Assembly: GCA_027475525.1 (NCBI GenBank)
Contig: JAMWFC010000009.1
Span: forward strand, 620,001-684,000
Length of the DNA: 64,000 nt
From: Macrolepiota albuminosa
Taxonomy: Eukaryota > Basidiomycota > Agaricomycetes > Agaricales > Agaricaceae
Reading direction: 5' to 3'
The notes under the pieces are model-generated. The model did no database searches, was not told the DNA's origin, and worked only from the letters and a program-made list of their open reading frames with translations. The translations under genes and the position numbers were made by a program. This document shows, piece after piece, positions 1 through 11,995 of the stretch. Within the stretch, counting starts at the first letter, position 1; each line of letters opens with the position of its first letter.

Positions 1-828
1 GGTCTTGGCATCTAGCATAGTTAGTACATTGTTCAGGCAGTCACAGAGGCAGGCCGTTCCTTCGGTCGAGAAATCTTTCGGGGTGTTGTCGTCCTCTCTG
101 TCTATTGAGATGAGGATTGTCCTCGCATTTTGGATGATTCGCTGCCTAACTCTGGCTTGTTCAGTATAGGTTAGTGTAGATGGGGGGATCCCAGTAAGCC
201 AGGATAGTGGTTGTTGCCGGTGAGGATCGTGAGGAGCCGAGTGCGTCTTGACCACCGAGGCCCAAGAGCGGGGCCCTGGCTGAGGCATGGGTGGTGAGGG
301 TTGAGCAGACATGAACTTGGTTACCATGGAAGAAAGGGAGTCGGTCAGCTTTTCCAAGGTGGCTGTTGTTGACTTCAGGGTCAGTGTGTCCTCCGCTCTG
401 TTGGTGTCACTAGCAGTAATGAAGTCAGCTGAGGAACTTAGCTTCCCGACCAGGTTGTCCAGATGCTTAGCGGTCTTGGTGGCTACCGCTTCCACCAGGG
501 TGTCCGACACGTGATCCATGACATTGGCGTCAAGAAGGAAGGCTACCACAATAGCTACCGTTTTCAGGTCGGCCTGCTTCAAGGATAGGGCAGCGGTGAC
601 GAGGATGTTAATCAGTTTTGTGTGGTCGTAGGGTTCAGCCGTTAGGATCCACCCTTTGGTCTCAAGCCATTTGCGTGCGTCTAAGGCCGATTTGATTGGG
701 CCTGAGTCAATGGCCAAGAGTGACTTGAGGTCGGTGTGGGTCGGAAGTGCCCGGGAGCGTTCTGGGGTCCCTGCAGAGTTGGCACCGCCGGGCATAGTGA
801 CTGAGGGTGCCCTCCTAGTGGCAGACAT
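1..828 (-). CDS. LINE (Tad/L1-like) ORF1 protein, partial at window edge
   Basis: An uninterrupted minus-strand frame of 276 codons starts at the ATG at 828 and runs off the left edge; the first upstream stop is at 934-936, and there is no other ATG between. The visible part begins with a polar, Pro/Ser-rich stretch, then a helical region, then a SWASVVKTHS-like motif and an Arg-rich RQRIIQNARTILI segment. That order resembles gag-like ORF1 proteins of fungal non-LTR retrotransposons, which bind element RNA. The zinc knuckles and ORF2 (endonuclease/RT) would lie outside the window. Codon use is intact with no stops, so this copy may be recent. Family assignment is from pattern memory; the open frame is seen directly. 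Confidence 0.6.
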   Translation of the reverse strand, partial: MSATRRAPSVTMPGGANSAGTPERSRALPTHTDLKSLLAIDSGPIKSALDARKWLETKGWILTAEPYDHTKLINILVTAALSLKQADLKTVAIVVAFLLDANVMDHVSDTLVEAVATKTAKHLDNLVGKLSSSADFITASDTNRAEDTLTLKSTTATLEKLTDSLSSMVTKFMSAQPSPPMPQPGPRSWASVVKTHSAPHDPHRQQPLSWLTGIPPSTLTYTEQARVRQRIIQNARTILISIDREDDNTPKDFSTEGTACLCDCLNNVLTMLDAKT

Positions 829-1144
829 TGTCTGAGCCAGGAGGTGGGGTAGTGAGGGGGGAATGGGTTGGTACAGTTGGGTTAGTTGACCCTGTAGCTC
901 AGAGAAGAAGTGGGATAGGTGTAAATACGCTGTCTAACGATCGTAAAGCTACTAGGACCCTGGAAGGGATGATGGGAGTTTAGGATCAAGGAGCGTCCCC
1001 CTGGACTTGTTTCCCCTCTTTTAACCCAGCACTGTCCCTACTAAATTATTTGTCATTTTTACACAGGAAGATTTCTTTGGACATCAGCTACTATCTGCTG
1101 ATGTCAGCTGGCTCACATGCTGACATCCGCTACCATCCACTGGC
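829..1144 (-). other. Presumed 5' leader of the LINE; no gene seen
   Basis: No frame of note on either strand. Being directly upstream of the minus-strand ORF1 start, it is probably the element's 5' untranslated region. From about 1080 onward it grades into the degenerate GATG/CAGC-type repeats described next. Confidence 0.3.
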
Positions 1145-1610
1145 ATGCCAGTAGACAGTAGACACTCACGCACCCCCCTTCTGCCCTTCCCCCTCTTTCT
1201 CCTCAGTGCCATCCTCTCCACTCCCCACACTACCTCACATGCCATCCCTGTCTACTACATGCACCTTGCTTCCCTCCTGCCCCCTGACCTGATGTCTGAC
1301 ATCAGCTATGTCCACTATGGACACCCACACTCCTCCCCTTCCCCCTTCACTCTCTTTCTCCCAACCCCCATCTCTCTTCTGCCACTTCTCATGCTCCTCC
1401 AGATGCCACCCATGCACGCCCTTTTCTTTTCTCCTGCCCTAATGCCAGCAGATGCTGGGCAATGCTGGGGGTTGCTGACAGATGCCAACAAATGCCAATG
1501 GATGTACAACAGATGCCAGCAGATGCCAGCAGGTCCCAATGGCTACCAACAGATTTCAATGGATGCCAGCTAATGGCAGTTGATGCCAATGCCCTTCTCA
1601 AGCCACAAAA
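1075..1610. repeat. Degenerate minisatellite of GATGCCAGCA-type units
   Basis: Short, imperfect units related to CTGCTGATGTC, AGATGCCAGC and ATGCCAATGG recur across this stretch, densest at 1440-1600. A C-rich stretch (1160-1440) lies between two dense blocks. Several long apparent ORFs occur here on both strands, but their translations are compositional by-products of the repeat and match nothing. Confidence 0.6.
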
Positions 1611-1732
1611 ACTCTTTTGGGGAATATGCCGCCCCCTTCCACCTCTAAATATCCATGCAGGGACCTGCAGAGATGTAGGTGAGCAGCTGTTCATTGTATT
1701 ATCTGACCTTTGATTCTATCTGTTAGTAATGG

Positions 1733-1817
1733 ACCTGTCGTGCAATGGTTAAATTGTCAGTGTGTTCCATTGCTGGAGGCTTCTCCAAGGCTGGGGATTT
1801 GATTCCCCCTCACAGGC
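1733..1817 (+). repeat. tRNA-like sequence, probable SINE head
   Basis: The segment folds like a class II (Ser/Leu-type) tRNA: 5' CCTGT pairs with 3' ACAGG, a D-arm-like GCAA...TTGT hairpin contains TGGTTAAA, a possible variable arm GAG-GCTT-CTC follows, and a T arm GGGGA/TCCCC encloses the loop. GGGATTTGATTCC resembles a Pol III B box. The anticodon loop appears to be 8 nt with two wobble pairs in its stem, so a functional tRNA is unlikely; a tRNA-derived SINE is the better reading. Its 3' extent is not defined. Confidence 0.45.
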
Positions 1818-1856
1818 ATAAGGACTAGATGAAGGGTTACCTTTTTCTTTGGTTCA

Positions 1857-2030
1857 ACCAGCCTCTGTGGGCCTGTGTAAGCCTGTGCAGATGTCTGCTG
1901 GTGCTCTGTGCAGGCCTGCGTGGATTTGAGTAGGTTGATGTAGGTCTGCATAGATGTCTGCTGGTAGCTTGCATAGGCCTGCATATGTGAGGGCAACCTC
2001 TAGAGGCTGTGGCTCAGTCACACAGCTGGC
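1857..2030. repeat. Degenerate GCCTGTG/GATGTCTGCTGG minisatellite
   Basis: Repeating units such as GGCCTGTGTAAGCCTGTGCAGATGTCTGCTGG recur with substitutions (written here as families, not exact units). It is compositionally similar to the repeats at 1075-1610. No gene is supported. Confidence 0.45.
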
Positions 2031-2507
2031 AGAGGGAGATCCAAAGTGTATTAGAGTATGTACTGACAATATCATAACAACTACTCACCTGACAGAGGGA
2101 GATCTAAAGAGAACAAGTCTAGGGATTTTCTATGCCAGGTTGGATGCTTCTGGGGCTTCTGAAGCATGGGAAACAACTGTACAGTACAACAAAACCTTAA
2201 AAACTCAAAAATTGACTAACAAAACAACTGTGCAAATAAGACAGGAAAACTCTGGACTTTGAAAGTCAAAAAAACAAACTCCAGCTTATATAAGCAGTCT
2301 GAAAGTGGTGCTGAAGGGCCCACACTTATCTGAATGATAGCTAAAGAACCAGAGCACCTCAAAGGCTGAGAATAGTACTAACAGATAGTGTTGAGAGAAT
2401 AGAAACAGCAAAATGAAAGAATGATAGAAGAAATAAAGAAATGAATGAAAGGAGAGTGAAGGAATAAGGAGTGAAAGAAGGAAGAAATGAGGAGTCCCCT
2501 GACATCA
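2030..2507 (-). repeat. Probable 3' LTR of a decayed Ty3/gypsy element
   Basis: Directly downstream (minus strand) of the chromodomain remnant is the purine run AGGGGGAG followed by TGATGTCAGGGG at 2507, a typical 3' LTR start. The stretch holds a promoter-like TTATATAAGC at about 2284-2295 and pyrimidine-rich DNA. A motif GATCTCCCTCTG(T/C)CA occurs twice near its far end (about 2030-2110), so the terminal CA cannot be fixed; the left boundary is approximate. Confidence 0.5.
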
Positions 2508-3985
2508 CTCCCCCTCTAGAGTATGGCATCTCAACGTGCTGGATAGAAGTAGTTCTGGATGGCCTGGTCTACTTTGAAAAGAGAATAGAGGAGGCCTCTG
2601 ATTGCCTGGGGAGCATTGGGATGCTGTTGATAGAATTCCCAGACCAAGGCAGGAGCATGGACATTTTCTTGCGGCTCCTAGGAGATGTCCTCAATTTCAT
2701 AGCCCTTCTACTTGACTTTGAACTGAAGCTTGTGCCTAAAGAGTCGGCTGTCTAGGATCTGTTCCACTTTGTACTCCTCTTGGTTGTCTACCAGAACTGG
2801 AGGTGGATGTGGCTGTGGGCATTGACCTGGGATTGGATCCTCTGATGCGGGAGAGAGCTTTAGCTTTACCACATTAAAGACTGGATGGAGTCGACTCATT
2901 CCACTAGGCAGCTTGAGTCGATAGGCTAGTGGGCCTACCTGCCTTACTATAGAAAAGGGTCCTAGACAACAATGAGAGAGCTTCTGAAAAGGTCAGGTAG
3001 TAGCAATGTCAGAGGCATCCAGGTAGACTTGATCTCCAGGCTTGTACTTGGGGGCTGGAGTTTGTCCATGATCATAGTAGCAGGCCATGTCATCCTTTGC
3101 CTTAGCTAAAGCACAGGCTTGTACTTGGGGGCTGGAGTTTGTCCATGATCATAGTAGCAGGCCATGTCATCCTTTGCCTTAGCTAAAGCAGCCTTGGCTT
3201 CCTTCTGGGCTGCCTTCATCCAATCTATAAACTCATTGACAGCTTCATTCTCTGAAGGTCATCCACAAGGCTCAAATCCCATCTGAGGGTGTTGACCAGT
3301 ATCTAGAAGGAAAGGAGACATCTGGGTGGCAGCATGTACATGGTTGTTGTATTGAAACTCTGCCTCTGGTAATAGGTCATCCCAGTCATCCTGTTGTTCA
3401 TTGCAGAAGAGCCAGAGATACTGTTCTAGCTCTACTGGGGATGGTAGGCTGTGGAAGTGTGGAGTTTGACATGGAGGAGGCGATACAGTTCTCTAGTAAA
3501 CTCTGCCACAAACTAAGGTCCATGGTCGGAGACATAAGCATCTGACAACCCATGGAGTTTCCAGACATGCTTCTGGTACGGATTAGTGGTGCCCATAGCA
3601 GAGCAAGTAGTGTGTGTTGGAATAAAATGAGCACACTTGCCACAGAGATCCGCTACCACCATGATTGCGTCATATCCATGAGAGTCTGGTAACTCAACAA
3701 TGAAGTCTCCTGAGGCCACACTTCAACGCTCAGCTGAAATAGGCAATGGATGAAGCTGTCCCATAGGAGGCTGATGACAAGGCTTAGTCTGAAGGCAAAG
3801 GTCACAGGTGGAGGTGTAAGGTCATCAGGTTGGTGGTGTTTGGTTGCATTTTCACAAAAACTTCTCTTCTTACACATGCCATGTTTTAAGAATGCCAGAG
3901 TTTTTCTATGTACACTTCTTTGCCAAGCTCCATCACTATCCTGACCTGTTGGTTGCCACATTGTGCTTTCTCCATTGTGGCACAT
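2508..3985 (-). mobile_element. Decayed Ty3/gypsy retrotransposon, integrase and chromodomain part
   Basis: Read on the minus strand, broken frames give, from high to low coordinates: a zinc-finger/linker piece near 3,780-3,730 (P-M-G-Q-L-H-P-L-P type); an integrase core start (SGDFIVELPDSHGYDAIMVV, then a VSDHGP motif) at about 3,720-3,515; and a C-terminal region at 2,899-2,510 (HPVFNVVKLK, then PPPVLVDNQEEYKVEQILDS and a chromodomain-like segment). Two tryptophans of the chromodomain are TAG stops. No upstream RT region remains. It also contains an exact 77-bp tandem duplication (3037-3190). Confidence 0.8.
3037..3190. repeat. Exact 77-bp tandem duplication (copy A)
   Basis: Positions 3037-3113 and 3114-3190 are identical. 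It lies inside the decayed Ty3/gypsy integrase region. One of nine duplications in the window with exactly this period. Confidence 0.95.
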
Positions 3986-4230
3986 CTCTTAATGGACCTT
4001 TTATCTACCACTATGCCAAAATCACAGAGGAGTGCAACATGCTCCTTACTCCATAGACATACTCTGCTACATTTTTATGGTATATTGGACAGGCTGACAA
4101 CTTCTATCCCTGGTAAGTTCCAAGTATGGCATGCACAGTTTGTAGCATCAGAAGAGCAATGATAGCCTGCTGCAAATGCATGCAGAACATTGAGAAACAA
4201 GACTTCTATCCCAGCCAAAGCTAGTAAAGG

Positions 4231-5035
4231 TTAGTAGTAGCTATAATTATGTTGTATATTAATGTGTAACTCAGTTTGTTTCAATAGGATGACTGTGTTC
4301 TTTTTCAGTTTCAGTAGAACAACTGAGGAATTCCAATGCCACATCCAGCATATATTACATGCATTATTGAGATCATTGCCCCAGCAAAGCATCAACTCTC
4401 TGAAGATCACAAACCCCATCAGAGATAGAGGAGCATCTGCATGTAGGACATCATTAAAAATTGCTTGAGTTGCTAGATTGTTCAGAACAGCTAGATGAAT
4501 ATGTGAGAATGTGGTGCCTGTTTTTGAGATTGATTGAAGTAAAGAAAAGAGCTCCTGTGGCTCAGAAGATTTGATGTAGAAACTTTGATAGATGTTATGA
4601 CATAGACAAATTGTAGATGCATAATCAAAGATGTTCCAAAGCAAGTGCTAAAACCCCATTCTTTGTCTGTTGTCCTTGAGAAGCACCTCTTGAGTCAAGA
4701 TAGATCTTTCCACATAGGTCAAAGTATGAAGCAGAAAAAATCCAGGTAAGTAGAATGGCTATTGCAGCAGTACTCCTGCCAATCGATGAAATACCACAGT
4801 AGAATCTACCAAGTTATGACGTATGATTCTTAAAGACTGAGGAACGAAGTACTTGATATGTAAGAAGATTTCTTGACCCAAGAAAAGGTTTTCACCTCTT
4901 TTTTTTTAACTCTTTCAGGCATTTACCATCAAAGAAAATGTCCTCAAAGTGTACATCTTCAATAAGCTCGAGACATCCAGCTCTTTGAGATGCATTCAAA
5001 ATGCTAGCTTGAATAGAAAATCAGATGGAACTTTA
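4231..5035 (-). pseudogene. Unrecognised decayed minus-strand coding region
   Basis: One minus-strand frame stays mostly open over about 265 codons, broken by a few stops, with a 137-codon open piece at 4231-4644. The translation is protein-like rather than low complexity (for example an HNLVDSTVVFHRLAGVLLQ stretch, and later VLHADAPLSLMGFV). I do not recognise a family. Its position between Ty3/gypsy debris and the gene island suggests a transposon relic or captured gene fragment. Confidence 0.35.
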
Positions 5036-5640
5036 ATGGTCAAGAACTGGGGAAGGCGGGCGATTGATAGAAATACCTTGTGCTCGGTGTCGTCATTGGG
5101 GGTACTCGATGCCAAGCCTTGGGTGTGAAACAAGTTGTATATTCTGTACAATCCTTTGAATAGTTTTTCAGGAAAAGAAAAAAGATGGTTATGGAAGTTC
5201 GTTTAATCATTGTCAAGGATTGCAATTTAGTACCATCAGACAATGAGGATAAATGGCCTGACTGCCGTTTCCAGGGCAATTGTGGGGTCGTGGTTTTTGA
5301 GAAAATACGACGGCCATCATCCTTGGCATCATTAGAACGCAAACACTTCAAAAGTGGGCCGATGAGTCTAGATATACTCTTAACTCTAGCAATTCAGAAT
5401 GATAGCATATGTTACAGAATTTTTTTTATTGACCGTGCTCTGAAACTTTTTTGTGCACCAAACTTTGTGGAGACAAGATCATCTTAATGTGAAATAGTGT
5501 GGGTAACTTGAATAAACTTTCGGTTGTACATACTAAATGTGCGGGATCTTTAATCGATCATTCTTGGCCGCCAATCAATAAATTGACAGCTGTCTAGTTC
5601 TAAGTCATTGTCCAAATATCTTAGCTTGACCTACTTACCC

Positions 5641-7085
5641 ATGTCTATTGCCGACATCGCGCCTGCTTTCGCAAAGCTTAACCTCCCTTCTGCCGAGGAA
5701 TACCGCAAGCGTAAGGTCGCGCTCATCTCAGGTGATTGCATATCTTCACGTTAATCGTTGCTGTCGCTCTGAAATGTCAGATATTCAGGTATCACTGGAC
5801 AAGATGGATCTTATCTGTGAGTTCATTTATCATTCGAGTCGGACTAACTAACCGTGTCACAGCACGGAATTACTCTTGTCTAAAGGGTATGAGGTGCATG
5901 GTATCATCCGTCGGTCATCGAGTTTCAACACTGGCCGACTGTACCATCTTTATAAAGACCAGCACGAACGTGAGTTACTTCTACTCTAAATTACAAAGAT
6001 AGCCTCATCAACCGATAGACCGCAATAATTTCAAACTGCACTACGGAGATTTAAGCGACAGCACCAATCTCGTCTACATCATCGCACAAGTGCAGCCAAC
6101 CGAGATATACAACCTTGGTGCACAATCACACGTCAAAGTCTCTTTCGAAATGGCAGAATACACGGGCGATGTCGATGGCCTTGGTACCCTTCGTCTCCTC
6201 GATGCTGTGCGGACCTGCGGGCTCGAGAAATACATCCGCTTCTATCAGGCATCAACGTCCGAACTCTACGGAAAGGTCGTTGAGACACCGCAAAGCGAGA
6301 CGACGCCCTTCTACCCTCGCTCTCCTTACGGCTGCGCCAAGCTCTACGCGTTTTGGATCGTCGTAAACTACCGCGAATCGTACGGGATGTACGCCTGTAA
6401 TGGGATTCTGTTCAACCACGAGAGCCCTCGTCGTGGCCGAACATTTGTCACGCGGAAGATTTCGCGTGCAGCTGCAGACATCTCACTCGGGAAACAGTCA
6501 TGTTTGTACCTGGGTAACCTTGATGCACAGCGTGATTGGGGTCATGGTATCTCATTATCTTGCGTATCCGGAATCTGATCCTGATCTTCTAAATCAGCAA
6601 AGGACTATGTTGAGGGAATGTGGATGATGCTCCAACAAGAAAGGGCAGAGGACTTTGTGCTCGCGACTGGTGAAACTCACCCTGTGCGGGAATTCGTCAT
6701 TAAAGCCTTCAGAGAGGTTGGGATTGACCTCGAGTGCGTTTTATTTATCCTTGAGTCAGGCAAACTGACGGTTGGAACATGTTTATCGTTGAAGATGGTC
6801 CGGATCGGGTGTGAATGAACAAGCCATTGATGTCAAGACTCGCAGAGTTGTAGTTAAAGTTGATCCTCAATACTTTCGTCCTGCCGAAGTAGAGTGTGTC
6901 TCCATTCATACTTCTTTCGTTATGATGTTTGACCGAGACAACCCTCTAGTCTCCTCCTCGGAAATCCTGCCAAGGCTGAACGTATTCTTGGCTGGAAGCG
7001 CAAGGTCGATTTCGATTCCCTCGTCAAGGAAATGGTACAGGAGGACCTAAAGGCGACAAAGAGTTTGATCGAAAACCAAAACTAA
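5641..7085 (+). CDS. GMD: GDP-mannose 4,6-dehydratase
   Basis: Catalyses GDP-D-mannose to GDP-4-keto-6-deoxy-D-mannose, the first step of GDP-L-fucose synthesis, in the cytosol. Exons read as 5641-5731, 5789-5816, 5863-5969, 6019-6546, 6598-6733, 6795-6893 and 6950-7085, giving 374 residues, the usual family length. Visible landmarks: the NADP-binding GITGQDGSY loop (about residues 31-39), the [15 protein letters not shown] segment typical of the family, the S-T-S-E-L-Y-G catalytic motif (about 154-160), Y-x-x-x-K in PYGCAK (about 178-183) and the C-terminal RPAEVDLLLGNP motif. All introns are GT-AG. It converges on the GDP-fucose synthase gene, which performs the next step. I am very sure of identity; small exon edges could shift. 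Confidence 0.95.
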
Positions 7086-7413
7086 ACTCGCCCTGCCTTT
7101 GATGTTCATGATCAGATTGTGAAGTTTATATACCCAAAACGCCGTCTGCTACTGTTGCATGAGCGTATTCCTAAAAATTGCGTCTTGCTTATGGACTCTT
7201 TCATCATTGTAGGACACCTGCACGCTGATTCAAATACCATGTTTTTCCACCTCGTGAATACGTGTGAGACGAGTATGACATGATTGAAATCGTCGCGATC
7301 AATTGGTGGCATAAATCAGATAGCATTGTCCATGTAATTGATAGTACAAAAAAACCTGATGATCGCTTATAATTTGACTGTCATCAACAATGGCTATAGT
7401 CAAAGCTTTGTAC

Positions 7414-8880
<1,467 letters not shown>

Positions 8881-9150
8881 AATCAAAATGTCGATACTTG
8901 TCACGAGAAGGGTTGCAAGTCAGTTCACGCGCTTACCGTTGAGAAATCCGGTAACGCCGCCGCGATGGTGATGGTCGTTGACAAAAACCACACTAAAGCA
9001 ATTCTGGGGCCACCCAAGCCAATGACAATCACGTGATTGACGCATCACTTATTACTCGAATTGATATCAAACGACCATCTAGTAGAGCCTTGCCTTCCAA
9101 ACCTCTCTTCTTCATTGAGCTCCAATACAACGCGAGGAGCAGGCTCCGCC

Positions 9151-10446
9151 ATGGACTGTAGGAACATCGCTCACGAGGTTTATGGTCTTGCTTATTCGGA
9201 TGATCCAATTGCACCTATGGTACGGGAGGCGCTAGAGGTGATTGACTGTGGACTCGATACTCACGGGTGGGTTAGGGCATTCTGTGCGTCACTCGCATAT
9301 CGAATAACTTAATGCAGACAGGAGTCTGTGTCTATCAGCTTCAACGGAGGCAAGGACTGTGAGCGACAATTTTGACCCCTGTCTTTCCTTGTGATCTCAC
9401 CTCATTTACTCTTGACAGGTACGGTACTTATACATCTATATGCAGGTGCTCTGGCCAGGCGTCTTGCTCAGGGGCAGATTATGAAGCCCATACCTGCAAT
9501 TTATATTCCTGTTCCATCACCGTTTCCCTCACTAGAAAGATTCATTGAAGAGACGGTCAAGATTTATAACCTTGACTTATTCCGGTGTAGTTCAAATTTT
9601 GAGCAAGCCGAAACTGTTGTCACATCCTCAACGTTTACTGCTGCTGCTGAGTCTCTGGAGATCAAAAAATCAAAACTGAACCCCACTGGTAAGGCCAAAG
9701 GCACGGATGGCATGCGGAAAGCACTTGAGGCCTACAAACGACGGTTTCCCCACATAACTGCTATCCTCATTGGAACGCGCCGATCTGACCCGCATGGAGG
9801 TACAAGTATATCCTACCTTGCCCCTCAGACCACGCTGATGTGATGGACAGCCAAGCTTTCCCATCGAAATATGACCGACGAGGGCTGGCCACCGTTCGAA
9901 CGTATAAATCCAATTATCAATTGGTCGTACAGCGATGTGTGGACTTTCCTCAGGCAACTCAAGGTCCCGTATTGCTGTCTGTATGATGAGGGGTGAGCAT
10001 CACAAATCTTTCCAACCCATTGTTCAAGTCCAGTCTCCAACCGCGCTTTAAGGTACACATCCCTTGGATCCACCTTCAATACATTCCCTAATCCGGCGCT
10101 TCTCGTAGAACCTACAATTCCGAGCGCCACTTATCACGATGGGCCTCTCCCCCACGCTTCCATACTAGGCTCCGCCACCGCACTTACCTCTGTCATCCAC
10201 AGCGTCGAGCCAACATTGGAGAAGGAGATGGTTTCACCTGGCCATGTTCTTTCGACATGCATGTCTCCCACGCACACACTACCGCAGGGTAAGTCCCAGC
10301 AACTAAACTCGCCGACGTTTCCGAGTATGTGGAGGACATCGAGTTTGCCGGAACCACGGTATCGACCTGCCTATGAACTACAGGATGGGAATCTTGAGCG
10401 CTCCGGCCGTGGGTTAACGATGTCAAGCGTCCACAGAGAGGCATAA
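9151..10446 (+). CDS. FAD1: FAD synthetase (FMN adenylyltransferase)
   Basis: Adenylates FMN to FAD. Exons 9151-9266, 9318-9358, 9419-9799, 9851-9992, 10053-10446 give 357 residues. The PP-loop-like [14 protein letters not shown] (about 44-57) is the PAPS-reductase/FAD synthetase signature; GTRRSDPHG (about 171-179), the [18 protein letters not shown] block, [16 protein letters not shown], and the C-terminal [17 protein letters not shown] complete the family pattern. The last exon holds an insert of about 60 residues (about 10,110-10,330) before the C-terminal block, containing a perfect GTAAGT donor at about 10,287; no acceptor restores the frame, so I keep it as coding. It shares a 270-bp divergent upstream region with GDP-fucose synthase. 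Confidence 0.88.
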
Positions 10447-11995
10447 GACAATGTATCAGTTATCATTTCTACGTATGTATCTCATCCGCTGTGGCAATGT
10501 AGTACTTGTACGAGAGAACATAGTAGATTTGGACCAGAATCGAGTAACGATGTGCCTTATTTGCTGTACGAGTCAGAAATGACAAAAAACTTCGGTATCT
10601 ATGCAATAGTAGGGTAGTAATCCTTCGCAAAGGTGATGAGATTCTCCCCTATCGTGTTCTGAGCGTACCTAGCGTCGAATTTGATGACGAGTTTGAAAGC
10701 CTTATATGATGACAGGAAGCGCTTCCTCCGAAACAAGTGATTCCCTCGGAACAAGGTAGCGCCGTCAAATACATATAGAATCCCCCTCAAGGTGTTCGAT
10801 CAGCGGTTCAAAGATGAGTTCACTGATGATGACGGAGGTCCCAGGTTTTTGGCAGGTTCGTCGCAAGAGTTGTGAGAAGCTCCGTGAGCTGGTCATCGAT
10901 TTTTTGCGTAAACTGATTTGTCCATCGATTTTTTGGCAACTGTCGAGTAGTTTGCTTTCTGTTCGGAGGCATCGATACGTCTCGATAACAGTCGCAAAAT
11001 TACCCGTACAGTCCGAATATCGATTCTGGGCAGGCACCGGTTGCCTGGTATTTACTAGAAGTTATACTGCCTCGTTGGGACATTTGCGTGCGTCCGAATT
11101 ACTATCAATCACAGCTGGAATTATTATCAAAATGGGTGTAGTTCAGTCAGTGTAAAAGATAGGGATTTGTGGACCAAAATTTGGTTATGAGCACACCAAT
11201 CTTGTCGGTCCTCACACGGCAAGTTGCGCGGAACCTGTATATTAAAATGTGGCTGATGCATGATACATGAATGGCCTGCCTCTTCGGATCCCTATCTGCT
11301 GTTACTCCAGATGTTGTATTTTCCCCAACCCGTCGTTTCCGTGTTTAGCGGTGCGAACAACGCAATTCGACCGTATACCGTAGTAGGCTTATCGGACTTC
11401 GCCCTTTGAAAACATGAGGACGCAGAGCCTAACTGTCAAGTGCGGAGACAAAGTATACCCGTCTCACCTCATTTCGTTTTGATCAATTTCTAGACCTCTG
11501 GGAGATGAGGCCTTCTGAATTTCGATGGTGGGAGATACAGTGCGAAGCCATTGAATGGTAAAAATCGCTTTCCCTTCGACTGTTCCCCGCATGTAACCCA
11601 TATTACCTCTGAAGGGTCCTGTTTAGTTTGCGACCTGGTATACATGTGCCTCAAGTCGTCCTATCTCAATGCTTTCACGCCTCTCAACTTAGCCATGGCT
11701 TCTTTACGCCTCTCGTTCATGCTGCAATAACCCCTAGTGGTAGAGAAAACTTCCACGCGTCTTCAAGAAAGCCGTGATGGATGGAGTAATGCGGTTACGG
11801 TGGCAAACAGAACATAGGGAGCGACATGGAGGGAATTTCAGGTGCAAATTTATGTATCCCAGTTTCAGGCATCTCAGACTGCTGCTGCTCTCGACAGTCA
11901 ACGTGTACAAACTCTCGAAGCAATTAATTTCGCTCTAAATGTCTTGTGAATGACTCAGCACGCAAGCTTGCCAAATCCTCGGATAACCAAATTTA
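10447..11995. other. Intergenic; possible unrecognised minus-strand coding pieces
   Basis: Two minus-strand pieces, 10599-10790 and about 10,780-11,037, read like protein (TSVIISELIFEPLIEHLEG, then KLVIKFDARYAQNTIGENL) and could be exons of one small gene or gene fragment, but I do not recognise it and cannot join it cleanly. Short direct repeats of CATCGATTTTTTG lie at about 10,893 and 10,923. The remainder to 11,995 shows nothing I can call, apart from possible 5' exons of the ZZ gene after about 11,860. Confidence 0.3.

Noticed and set aside
1145..1713. Overlapping open frames of 80-140 codons on both strands
   Set aside because: They lie in degenerate minisatellite DNA, which gives open frames in several phases by composition; the translations match nothing.
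4755..4800. CGISSIGRS-like stretch on the minus strand resembling a phosphatase signature
   Set aside because: Spacing is C-x6-R, not C-x5-R, and it lies in a different frame from the longer decayed ORF.
10287..10345. Possible intron in the last exon of the FAD synthetase
   Set aside because: The donor is perfect but no AG nearby restores the frame to the conserved C-terminus, and the unspliced frame is open.
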